DNA of 10,387 bases from an uncultured Clostridium sp. (GTDB lineage: Bacteria > Bacillota_I > Bacilli_A > RF39 > UBA660): positions 1 to 10,387 of the forward strand of contig CALZLL010000026.1 of assembly GCA_945788325.1 (NCBI GenBank), in the 5' to 3' direction. Below, piece after piece: positions 1-5,912 of the stretch. A program made the translations under genes and the position numbers. The notes beneath the pieces are model-generated. The model worked only from the letters and a program-made list of their open reading frames with translations, was not told the DNA's origin and did not search any database. Position 1 is the first letter of the stretch. Each line of letters starts with the position of its first letter.

Positions 1-5
1 CTTAT

Positions 6-30
6 TTCCGTTTTTCTTAAAAAAACGGAA
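6..30. terminator. Hairpin at left edge, possible terminator of an upstream gene
   Basis: A perfect 10-bp inverted repeat (6-15 with 21-30, core TTCCG/CGGAA, loop CTTAA) lies at the window edge. The U-tract after it is poor (TTTC), so terminator function for a gene left of the window is only plausible. Just downstream, GAAAATTC occurs twice (40-47 and 50-57) with no evident meaning. Confidence 0.4.
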
Positions 31-76
31 TTTCAAATGAAAATTCACGAAAATTCGATTATTTTTTTAAAAAGGA

Positions 77-104
77 TTGACATATTATGTTTAAGTGATA
101 TAAT
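77..104 (+). promoter_or_regulatory. Sigma-A type promoter of the candidate structured RNA
   Basis: A perfect TTGACA (77-82) is followed after 16 nt by a perfect TATAAT (99-104) with a TGA extended -10 just before it. Transcription should start near 111. No start codon with a ribosome binding site follows for more than 350 nt, so the promoter most likely drives a non-coding transcript. Confidence 0.8.
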
Positions 105-110
105 TGAGTT

Positions 111-407
111 AACCTAGAGGAAGTTATTATAAATATGTTAATTTGAAAGAAAGTCTGTTTCTTTTAAATGATTGTTATATATTTATAATCTATCGCAGTA
201 TATGGATAGTAGAAAATGATATACGTTATCAATCTTATTTGAATCTAGGTGTTACAATTGTAAATGAGAAAGAAAACTCATGAGAATAAGATATCACGTT
301 AAATACTGATAATATTTAAAAATGAATTTAAGGTTTGCTTAAATTCAGAGTGATTTTTCATTCAAAACTAAAAAAGTAATAGTTTTATCAGGACTATTAT
401 TTTTTTT
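111..407 (+). ncRNA. Candidate structured non-coding RNA, family not recognised
   Basis: This region of about 295 nt lies between a consensus promoter and an intrinsic terminator and has no credible reading frame. Visible pairings tile almost all of it: 112-118 with 244-250; 126-136 with 179-189 (11 bp), enclosing 141-152 with 158-169 (12 bp, one G-U, loop GTCTG); 190-194 with 205-209; 217-221 with 227-231; 232-239 with 285-292; 264-268 with 277-281; and 323-332 with 338-347 (10 bp, loop GTTTG). The pairing 232-239/285-292 crosses 112-118/244-250, giving an H-type pseudoknot topology. I do not see the hallmark sequences of RNase P RNA, tmRNA, SRP RNA or a T-box. A diverged 6S RNA is not excluded, but the length and pseudoknot argue against it. 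It could also be a cis-acting leader of the gene at 476, although that gene seems to have its own promoter and no antiterminator pairing is evident. AT-rich DNA forms chance hairpins, so the fold needs covariation support. Confidence 0.55.
371..407 (+). terminator. Intrinsic terminator of the candidate RNA
   Basis: A stem of about 11 bp pairs the A-rich arm from 373 up to AATAGT (378-383) with ACTATT (393-398) and the Ts after it. The loop is 9 nt, and a run of T residues (400-407) follows. It sits 68 nt before the next gene, so it ends the upstream transcript or attenuates that gene. Confidence 0.75.
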
Positions 408-417
408 ATGAAAAATA

Positions 418-446
418 TTGTCTAACTTTGTCATTTATGATAATAC
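418..446 (+). promoter_or_regulatory. Probable promoter of the small orphan gene
   Basis: TTGTCT (418-423) and TAATAC (441-446) are spaced by 17 nt, with TGA before the -10 box. This lies just after the terminator of the candidate RNA, which suggests independent expression of the downstream gene. The -35 and -10 boxes are imperfect. Confidence 0.5.
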
Positions 447-475
447 AATAATCATAAAATTAATTAGGAGGGTTT

Positions 476-850
476 ATGGCAAACAAAAAAAGTAGTATAA
501 ATCAAAAGGCTACAAGTACAAAAAATAATACATCTAATGTTAAAACAAAAAAAGAAGCTTTTGAAAAATCAGCAAACGCACTACGTATTGCTAACAGAAA
601 TAATGCAACGGCAACCATTAATATGATTGGAAATAAATATGATGAAACAGATTCTGATTTCGCTTGGGCTGGCTTGTTTTTAGCACAACCATGGGATCCA
701 TCAGTTGAAGATTTTTCTACCATTACCATTAATGTTGAAAACTTAATTGGACCAGGTGGTAATTTAATGATAAATAATGTTCCTAATACTATTAATCAAA
801 TTTATTATACTTGGAATACTACCACCACACCAATTGTTAACATAAGATAA
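476..850 (+). CDS. Small protein of unknown function, 124 aa
   Basis: I do not recognise this protein. It starts at ATG 476 after a strong AGGAGG (466-471) at a short 4-nt spacing. Residues 1-45 are low-complexity, rich in Lys, Asn, Ser and Thr, and look disordered. Residues from about 46 to 124 have alternating hydrophobic/polar segments suggestive of beta strands, with a Trp/Pro-containing stretch (FAWAGLFLAQPWDP) and a glycine turn (IGPGG), and a Thr/Asn-rich end. There is no signal peptide, transmembrane helix or cysteine. It is monocistronic, with a likely promoter at 418-446 and a terminator at 851-883, and it separates a structured-RNA candidate from the cell wall operon. Coding status rests on the ribosome binding site, the isolated transcription unit and an open frame ending right before a terminator. 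Its role is unknown; a structural or surface-associated small protein is only a guess. Confidence 0.7.
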   Translation: MANKKSSINQKATSTKNNTSNVKTKKEAFEKSANALRIANRNNATATINMIGNKYDETDSDFAWAGLFLAQPWDPSVEDFSTITINVENLIGPGGNLMINNVPNTINQIYYTWNTTTTPIVNIR

Positions 851-883
851 GAGAAGATACTTTACAAAGCATCTTCTTTTTCT
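851..883 (+). terminator. Intrinsic terminator after the orphan gene
   Basis: AGAAGAT (852-858) pairs with ATCTTCT (871-877), and an inner CTTT/AAAG stem (860-863 with 866-869) extends it. A T-rich tail follows from 877. It begins directly after the TAA stop at 848-850. Confidence 0.8.
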
Positions 884-884
884 T

Positions 885-913
885 TTATTAAACTCATATA
901 ATTATGATATAAT
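885..913 (+). promoter_or_regulatory. Promoter of the murG-murB-divIB operon
   Basis: A perfect TATAAT (908-913) is preceded by TGA (905-907), an extended -10. A weak -35, TTATTA (885-890), stands 17 nt upstream. Transcription would start near 919-921, almost at the ribosome binding site AGGTGAG (921-927), so the leader is very short. Confidence 0.65.
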
Positions 914-931
914 GAATAATAGGTGAGATAA

Positions 932-2023
932 ATGAAAATAATTATATCGGCAGGTGGAACTGGAGGTCATATTTATCCAGCTTTAGCAATTGCTAACAAA
1001 ATAAAAGAAAAAAATAAAGATGCAGAGATATTATACATTGGTACAACAAACAGGATGGAAAAGGATATAGTGCCTAAGGCAGGTTTTAAATTTATTGGGA
1101 TAAAAATAGAAGGTTTAAAACGTAGTTTAAATCCAAAAAACATAAAAAGTGCATTCTTATTTATAACAGCTATTTCAAAATGTAAAAGAATAATAAAGAA
1201 ATTTAAGCCCGATGTTGTAATTGGTGTTGGAGGATATGTTTCTGCACCGGTTGTCTATGCAGCCCATAAACTCGGTGTTAAGTGTTGTATTCATGAGCAA
1301 AATTCATCTTTTGGTATAACTAATAAATTTGCTAGTAAATATGCTGATAAAGTATTTGTTTCTTTTAAAAGTTTAGAAGAAAAAATGAATGATAAAAAGT
1401 ACATATATACAGGTAACCCATGTAGTGAAAATGCAATTAAAACAGAAGCTGCAAATAAAACTAAATTTGGGCTTTTGGAAAGTAAAAAATTAGTTTTGAT
1501 AGTAATGGGATCACTTGGATCAAAAACGATTAATGACAAGATGAAAAATATGCTTACGTTATTTAATAATAAAGAATATGAAGTAATGTTTGTTACTGGT
1601 AAAAATTATTACGATGAATATAAAAAAACAAAGTATACTAAAAATATAAAGATAGTACCATACATAGATAACATGGTATCTTTATTAAAAAAAACCGATT
1701 GCTTAGTATCTCGTGCGGGGGCCTCAACGTTAAGCGAGATTTCATCTCTTAACGTACCATCAATTTTAATTCCAAGCCCATATGTTACGGAAAATCATCA
1801 ATATAAAAACGCCATGGACTTAGTTTCTCGTGATGCCGCTCTTATTCTAGAAGAAAAAGATTTAGAAGGTGATGTTTTGCTTCGAATGGTTGAAAAAATA
1901 CTAAATGATGATTTGTATAAGAATAAATTAAAAAGAAATTTAAAGTCATTTGAAGTAAAAAATAGTGCAACTATGATATATGAAGAAATAATTAAGTTGG
2001 TGGGTGATAAAGATGAAAAATAA
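932..2023 (+). CDS. murG: MurG, undecaprenyl-PP-MurNAc-pentapeptide N-acetylglucosaminyltransferase
   Basis: MurG transfers GlcNAc from UDP-GlcNAc to lipid I, making lipid II on the inner face of the membrane, the last cytoplasmic step of peptidoglycan precursor synthesis. At 363 aa it has the usual family length and the GT-B fold signatures. The N-terminal glycine-rich loop with the conserved His (GGTGGHIYPALA, residues 8-19) is followed by GVGGYVSAP (98-106) and HEQNSSFG (121-128). The C-terminal UDP-GlcNAc site carries RAGASTLSEI (261-270) and ENHQYKNA (287-294). The start is ATG 932, preceded by AGGTGAG at 921-927. The gene heads an operon: its end overlaps the murB start by 11 bp. The promoter lies immediately upstream. 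Nothing looks damaged, and the identification is secure. Confidence 0.97.
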   Translation: MKIIISAGGTGGHIYPALAIANKIKEKNKDAEILYIGTTNRMEKDIVPKAGFKFIGIKIEGLKRSLNPKNIKSAFLFITAISKCKRIIKKFKPDVVIGVGGYVSAPVVYAAHKLGVKCCIHEQNSSFGITNKFASKYADKVFVSFKSLEEKMNDKKYIYTGNPCSENAIKTEAANKTKFGLLESKKLVLIVMGSLGSKTINDKMKNMLTLFNNKEYEVMFVTGKNYYDEYKKTKYTKNIKIVPYIDNMVSLLKKTDCLVSRAGASTLSEISSLNVPSILIPSPYVTENHQYKNAMDLVSRDAALILEEKDLEGDVLLRMVEKILNDDLYKNKLKRNLKSFEVKNSATMIYEEIIKLVGDKDEK

Positions 2024-2924
2024 TGATTTAGTAACATTTGTTAAAAAAAATAATATAGGTACTATTCGTGAAAATGTTAAGTTAAGTAATTATACAACGT
2101 ATAAAGTTGGTGGAATAGCAAATTTTATGATATATCCTAAAAATGTTGATAAATTAGTGTTATTAATAAAAAAATTGAATAAAGAAAACATAAATTATAA
2201 AGTTTTAGGAAATGGTTCTAACGTTATTTTTAGTGATAAAGTATATAATGGCGTAATAATAAAACTTGATAATTTTGATTATGTAAAAATAGATGATACC
2301 GTAATAACTGCAGGAGCTGGTGCAAGCCTTGTTAAATTATCTTATAAAGCTTTAAAAGAAGGGCTTACTGGTTTGGAATTTGCAAGTGGTATACCCGCTA
2401 GTGTGGGTGGTGCGGTATTCATGAATGCGGGAGCTTATAAATCTGATATGGGATACATTGTTTCAGAAATTAAAGTTTTAACTCCAGAATTAGAAATAAA
2501 GACATTATACAATAAAGATTTAAATTATAAATACAGAACTTCGTTTTTAAAACATAATCCAAACTATATTTGCTTAGAAGCTACCATTGTTTTAAGACAT
2601 GGAGATAAAAAAGAAATAAAAGAATTAATGGAAACAAGAAGACAAAAAAGACTTATGACTCAGCCTCTTAATTATCCATCAGCAGGTTCGGTATTTAGAA
2701 ATCCAGATGGTGATTTTGCTGGAAGATTAATTGAAGATTGTGGTCTTAAAGGTTTTAAAATTGGTGGTGCGATAGTTAGTGAAAAACATGCTAACTTTAT
2801 AGTTAATGCTGGCAAGGCAAGTGCAAGTGATGTAAAAAATCTAATAGATTATGTTCATGATAAGGTAAAAGAAGAAAAAAATGTTGATTTAAAAATAGAA
2901 CAAGAATTTGTTAATTGGGAGTAA
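2013..2924 (+). CDS. murB: MurB, UDP-N-acetylenolpyruvoylglucosamine reductase
   Basis: MurB is a cytoplasmic FAD enzyme that reduces UDP-GlcNAc-enolpyruvate with NADPH to UDP-MurNAc, the committed precursor of the peptide-bearing sugar. The 303-aa protein has the FAD-binding half with YKVGGIANF, LGNGSNVIFSD (residues about 65-75) and GLEFASGIPASVGGAVFMNAG (about 120-140), then YRTS (175-178). The reductase half has SAGSVFRNP (223-231), whose second Ser (226) matches the catalytic serine, and the C-terminal IEQEF with the probable catalytic Glu. The short form without the type I insertion suggests type II MurB. I chose ATG 2013 because GGTGAT (2003-2008) forms a good ribosome binding site for it; an in-frame GTG at 2004 would lie inside that site. 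The 11-bp overlap with murG implies translational coupling. Confidence 0.96.
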   Translation: MKNNDLVTFVKKNNIGTIRENVKLSNYTTYKVGGIANFMIYPKNVDKLVLLIKKLNKENINYKVLGNGSNVIFSDKVYNGVIIKLDNFDYVKIDDTVITAGAGASLVKLSYKALKEGLTGLEFASGIPASVGGAVFMNAGAYKSDMGYIVSEIKVLTPELEIKTLYNKDLNYKYRTSFLKHNPNYICLEATIVLRHGDKKEIKELMETRRQKRLMTQPLNYPSAGSVFRNPDGDFAGRLIEDCGLKGFKIGGAIVSEKHANFIVNAGKASASDVKNLIDYVHDKVKEEKNVDLKIEQEFVNWE

Positions 2925-2931
2925 TAATAAT

Positions 2932-3600
2932 ATGCAAAAGAAAAAAAGAAAGAAAAGACTTAGGGTTGGTAGATTATTTTTGTTGCTAATTATAATTTTA
3001 GCAATTTCTTTTGCGTGTGTTAAATTCGTTGATATTCCAATTAGAAGCGTAATAATAACAGGAAATGAAAACTTAAGTGATCAGGAAGTTATGGAAATAG
3101 CTGAACTTGAAGATTATCCTTCTTATTTTTCTACTCTTAGTTTTACTTTAAAAAATAAGCTAGAAGATAATTTTTACATAGAAAAAGCTAAAGTAAGAAA
3201 AGGCTTATTAAGTATAAAAATAGATATTAAAGAAGAAAAGATATTATACATAGAAAAATCAACTGGTAAAAAGTATACAAAAAATGGTTCTTTAAAAGAT
3301 GATAAGATAGTTTGTGCACCTTTTTTGATAAATGAGGTTCCAAAAGATAAGCAAGAAGATTTTATAAAAGCTATGAATAAATTAAATAAGAATATTTTAT
3401 GTCAAACATCGGAAATAAAATATGATCCTAATGATATAGATGATGATAGATATTATGTTTTTATGAATGATGGAAACAGTGTATATTTAACTGTAAATAA
3501 ATTTAAAAAATTAAATAAATATAATACAATTTTAGAAAACATAGGAAAACAAAATGGTACTTTATATTTAGATTATGGGGATTATTTTGAAGTTAAATAG
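2932..3600 (+). CDS. divIB: DivIB/FtsQ, divisome POTRA-domain membrane protein
   Basis: DivIB (FtsQ) is a bitopic divisome protein that works with DivIC/FtsL to control septal peptidoglycan synthesis. The 222-aa protein has a short, very basic cytoplasmic tail (residues 1-14, Lys/Arg-rich). One membrane helix follows (about 14-31, LFLLLIIILAISF core), then an extracellular POTRA-like domain beginning VDIPIRSVIITGNENLSDQEV (split here at about 33-53) and a beta-rich domain to the end. Sequence identity to well-studied members is low, as is usual for this family, so the call rests on topology, the POTRA start and position after murG-murB, the classical dcw order. The start is ATG 2932, with GGGAG (2917-2921) embedded in the murB end; an upstream in-frame TTG at 2908 lacks a good site. 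No ftsA or ftsZ follows. Confidence 0.88.
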   Translation: MQKKKRKKRLRVGRLFLLLIIILAISFACVKFVDIPIRSVIITGNENLSDQEVMEIAELEDYPSYFSTLSFTLKNKLEDNFYIEKAKVRKGLLSIKIDIKEEKILYIEKSTGKKYTKNGSLKDDKIVCAPFLINEVPKDKQEDFIKAMNKLNKNILCQTSEIKYDPNDIDDDRYYVFMNDGNSVYLTVNKFKKLNKYNTILENIGKQNGTLYLDYGDYFEVK

Positions 3601-3683
3601 CCAAGATTAATGTACATCATATATATAATACAAAAGAAAAATTTATTATTTATAAGAATTTTAAAAATAATTATAATAAAGTA
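3601..3683. other. AT-rich spacer after divIB, weak inverted repeat
   Basis: No gene is seen. TTTATTAT (3642-3649) can pair with ATAATAAA (3673-3680), but no U-tract follows. Termination after divIB is therefore not clearly shown by the sequence. Confidence 0.4.
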
Positions 3684-3712
3684 TTGAAAAAATTAATGTT
3701 AAATGTTATTAT
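3684..3712 (+). promoter_or_regulatory. Promoter of the pilin-like gene
   Basis: TTGAAA (3684-3689) and TATTAT (3707-3712) are separated by exactly 17 nt, with TGT forming an extended -10. The start would be near 3719, followed by AGGAG (3726-3730), 9 nt before the ATG at 3740. Confidence 0.7.
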
Positions 3713-3739
3713 TGCTATAGAATAAAGGAGTGTGAAATA

Positions 3740-5572
3740 ATGAATAAAAATGAAAAGGGTTTTACTTTAATTGAATTATTAGTAACCATTGCACTAATGT
3801 TATCAATACTTGGAATAGCAATAGTAAGTTTTGTAAATGTAAGCAGTAAAAAGAAAGAAGAAGCATGGCAAGATGTAAAATCATCAATAGAAACAGCAGC
3901 GATAGAATATTTTACTGCTAATGAATACTTATTCACGGGATTATCTAATGGAGCAACCGGAACAATTACAGTTGGTAAATTAGTTGGAGAAGACTATTTA
4001 AATAAAGTAACTAATCCTATTACCGGAAAGTCTCTCTCTTATTGTTCTTTGGTAAGAGTTACAAAAACAGACAACAAATACGATGCAATCTTTGATGAAG
4101 GTATTAAAGTATCTGAAGAAAATTGTGTTTCAACCAATAATACTGATCCAAATGGTAATAACAATCCAGATGATAGTATCGATCCAAGCAATTATATAGT
4201 TATTACCGAACCAGGTGCACCATCAGGTGAAATTATGTATTTTGATAGTGACTGGAATGAAGTAGATACTGATGATTGGTTTAACTCCGAAATATTAGGG
4301 GAAAATGGTCCTCTTCATGTGTGTATTAAAGCTGATACTAATCATCAAGGGCCAATAAAAGAAGCCACGATGAATTACACGATGAATGACACGATGAATA
4401 AAGAATTACTTGATCTTGAAGAAGATACTGATTATTATTGTAAAAATATAGGAGAGACAGAAGGTGTTGAACTTGATAATGTTAAATTTTCTTTAATAAA
4501 TTCTTCTAAAAAAGAATGGTTTACTATTATTGATTCCATAAAAAAAGATTCTACTTTGCCTATAGGGGAAATAAGTTTAACTAGTCAAAATACTGAATAT
4601 CATACAACATCGGTTAATGCAAGTATATCTGCTTCAGATGATTTTTCTGGTTTAATAAGCGTCGACTATGAAGATATAAACAAATCTTATCATTTTGATC
4701 CTGAAGATGATAACGATTTATTTTCTATTAATAAGCTTCAATTTAATGATAAAAGAGTATTAGCTGCGCAAAATAGTTATAATGGTGATGGCCATGAAAT
4801 ATCTGGAACGGTTACAGATGTTGCAGGTAATACTGCAGATATTAGTGTTGATGATTATGATGTATATTTACTTTGTAGTACAACAGATGAAGTAGTGGCT
4901 TATTATTATTATTCTAATTGCCCTGACGATTGCGATGATACGTCGTGTGGTTGTCAATTAAGAGCAAGATATAAGGATGTGGATCGTTATTTTAGAAACG
5001 ACTGTAAAGATGTTCCGACACATAGTAATTCATCTAAGTGTTATAAGACATCTAGTTTAACTTATGATGGTAAAAAAGGTGATAATGGTTGGTATAGAAG
5101 TAATGTAGATGTAAAAAAAGATGGTAAAACGCTTTGTACTATAACAAATGAAGGAAAGTCATCAAAATGTAGTTATGTAACAAAAACAGGTAAAACCTGT
5201 TATAGTGGTGCTAAAAAAATTGATAAAACAAAACCTGAAATGGTTATTAATGATGGTCCTAAAAAGGGTTCGTGTAAAAACTCTAAGGCAATTACTACTG
5301 AATGGACAGCTACTGATAATTTATCTGGTATTGCAGTAGAAAAAGATTATTATGGTTATAATGATGAATACGATTTTTCTTTTGCTAATAGACTTGTTAA
5401 AAGGGGATGTAAGGCTGGTAAATTAAAGTGTCCATATATTCATACTTGGGGTCCTAAATGCTATTCAGTAGGAAATCCTGCAAAAGGAAATTGTTATAAA
5501 TTAAAATGGTATTTAAAAGATATGGCAGGTAATGAAAATAAAGGAATGTCAAGTAGTTGCTACAAATGGTAG
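3740..5572 (+). CDS. Large type IV prepilin-like surface protein with Ig-like, Cys-rich C-terminus
   Basis: The 610-aa protein opens with a textbook class III signal (MNKNEKGFTLIELLVT). Cleavage is expected between Gly7 and Phe8, with Glu at mature position 5, followed by a hydrophobic helix to about residue 34. It should therefore be processed by a prepilin peptidase and assembled in, or anchored through, a type IV pilus or competence-type machine. The passenger is unusually large. A pilin-like alpha/beta region (35-130) and an Asn/Asp/Pro linker (132-150) are followed by modules resembling bacterial Ig-like repeats: SASDDFSGL...TDVAGNTA (about 272-371), NGWYRSNVDV (about 440-495) and TATDNLSGI...KDMAGNEN (about 498-605). 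There are 20 cysteines, 16 of them between residues 379 and 607, suggesting disulfides outside the cell. Three 4-residue repeats occur at 210-221. No pilus ATPase, platform protein or peptidase is in the window, so the machine must be encoded elsewhere. An adhesive tip pilin is inference. Confidence 0.85.
   Translation: MNKNEKGFTLIELLVTIALMLSILGIAIVSFVNVSSKKKEEAWQDVKSSIETAAIEYFTANEYLFTGLSNGATGTITVGKLVGEDYLNKVTNPITGKSLSYCSLVRVTKTDNKYDAIFDEGIKVSEENCVSTNNTDPNGNNNPDDSIDPSNYIVITEPGAPSGEIMYFDSDWNEVDTDDWFNSEILGENGPLHVCIKADTNHQGPIKEATMNYTMNDTMNKELLDLEEDTDYYCKNIGETEGVELDNVKFSLINSSKKEWFTIIDSIKKDSTLPIGEISLTSQNTEYHTTSVNASISASDDFSGLISVDYEDINKSYHFDPEDDNDLFSINKLQFNDKRVLAAQNSYNGDGHEISGTVTDVAGNTADISVDDYDVYLLCSTTDEVVAYYYYSNCPDDCDDTSCGCQLRARYKDVDRYFRNDCKDVPTHSNSSKCYKTSSLTYDGKKGDNGWYRSNVDVKKDGKTLCTITNEGKSSKCSYVTKTGKTCYSGAKKIDKTKPEMVINDGPKKGSCKNSKAITTEWTATDNLSGIAVEKDYYGYNDEYDFSFANRLVKRGCKAGKLKCPYIHTWGPKCYSVGNPAKGNCYKLKWYLKDMAGNENKGMSSSCYKW
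4366..4401 (+). repeat. 12-bp tandem repeat, three copies, inside the pilin-like gene
   Basis: CACGATGAAT plus two variable bases occurs three times in a row (4366-4377, 4378-4389, 4390-4401). It keeps the frame and encodes three TMN-x units (residues 210-221). Copy number changes would add or remove four residues without breaking the gene. Confidence 0.85.
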
Positions 5573-5586
5573 GATTTAAAAGGAAT

Positions 5587-5630
5587 ATAATATAAAAAGA
5601 TGATAATTTATTATCTTCTTTTTATATTAT
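5587..5630 (+). terminator. Terminator hairpin after the pilin-like gene
   Basis: A long stem pairs 5587-5600 with 5617-5630 (14 bp). After one T-T mismatch it continues through GATAA/TTATC (5602-5606 with 5611-5615), closing a 4-nt loop. It is A-rich on the left arm and T-rich on the right, starts 15 bp after the stop codon, and could act in both directions. Confidence 0.7.
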
Positions 5631-5655
5631 TGTATTAAGTTATTGTATTAGGTAA

Positions 5656-5684
5656 TTGCACATGATAATATTTTTTGATATAAT
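5656..5684 (+). promoter_or_regulatory. Promoter of the T-box operon
   Basis: TTGCAC (5656-5661) and a perfect TATAAT (5679-5684) are spaced by 17 nt, with TGA before the -10. The start is expected near 5691, about 17 nt before Stem I of the T-box. Confidence 0.8.
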
Positions 5685-5690
5685 TAGTTT

Positions 5691-5896
5691 ATAATTAAAT
5701 TGTTGATGAAAAACTAGTAAGTAATTATTATTTTTAAGAGAGTTAGTGGATGGTGTAAACTAACATTTAATGTTACTGAAGCTATTTTCGGAATGTAGTT
5801 AAAAACTACCGGTTTAAAGCCGTTAAATCAATTAAGAATAAATTAGGATGGTACCACGGTCTAATCGTTCCTAGCGATAGACTTGGTATCTTTTTT
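5691..5896 (+). promoter_or_regulatory. T-box leader, alanine specific
   Basis: This leader senses uncharged tRNA-Ala and lets transcription proceed when alanylation is low. Stem I starts with GAAAA/TTTTC (5708-5712 with 5785-5789). It shows the S-turn pair AGTA (5716-5719) and GAA (5778-5780), followed by the specifier GCT (5781-5783), an alanine codon. The AGAGAG motif (5737-5742) and the apical GTTAGT-GGATGGTG-ACTAAC arm (5742-5764) are canonical. Stem III is GTAGTT/AACTAC (5795-5809). The T-box core AGGATGGTACCACG (5845-5858) carries UGGU (5849-5852) to pair with the tRNA ACCA end, and TAGGA/TCCTA (5844-5848 with 5869-5873) forms the antiterminator. The specifier agrees with alaS downstream. 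The first gene controlled is the kinase-like gene, not alaS. Confidence 0.95.
5850..5896 (+). terminator. T-box regulated terminator
   Basis: GGTACCA (5850-5856) pairs with TGGTATC (5884-5890), and GTCTA/TAGAC plus TCG/CGA extend the stem inward. Six T residues follow (5891-5896). The left arm overlaps the T-box core, so this hairpin and the antiterminator exclude each other. Confidence 0.92.
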
Positions 5897-5912
5897 AAAT
5901 GAAGGAGGAAAA

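Noticed and set aside
264..302. 12-codon frame inside the candidate RNA (MRKKTHENKISR)
   Set aside because: No ribosome binding site precedes it, and the start codon lies in a hairpin arm. More likely chance.
111..407. Candidate RNA as RNase P RNA, tmRNA or T-box
   Set aside because: The GAGGAAAGTCC-type core, the tmRNA acceptor-like ends and the TGGNACC T-box core are all missing. 6S RNA was left open but not claimed.
502..729. Antisense open frame of 75 codons opposite the orphan gene
   Set aside because: It has no ribosome binding site and lies fully opposite a gene with a good site and promoter. Its apparent hydrophobic stretch is the shadow of Lys/Asn-rich codons on the other strand.
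1291..2037. Two antisense open frames opposite murG (1291-1539 and 1798-2037)
   Set aside because: Both lie opposite strongly conserved murG codons and lack initiation signals.
2908..2931. In-frame TTG start for divIB inside murB
   Set aside because: No ribosome binding site is seen, whereas ATG 2932 follows GGGAG and gives the expected basic tail.
3624..3629. TATAAT as an alternative promoter after divIB
   Set aside because: No -35 box stands 16-18 nt upstream, and such strings are frequent in AT-rich spacers.
3715..3936. Antisense open frame opposite the pilin signal region
   Set aside because: It overlaps the prepilin signal sequence, promoter and ribosome binding site on the + strand and has no own signals.
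5883..5912. In-frame TTG extending the kinase upstream
   Set aside because: The TTG lies in the T-box terminator stem; ATG 5913 has a strong AAGGAGG and gives a normal kinase N-terminus.
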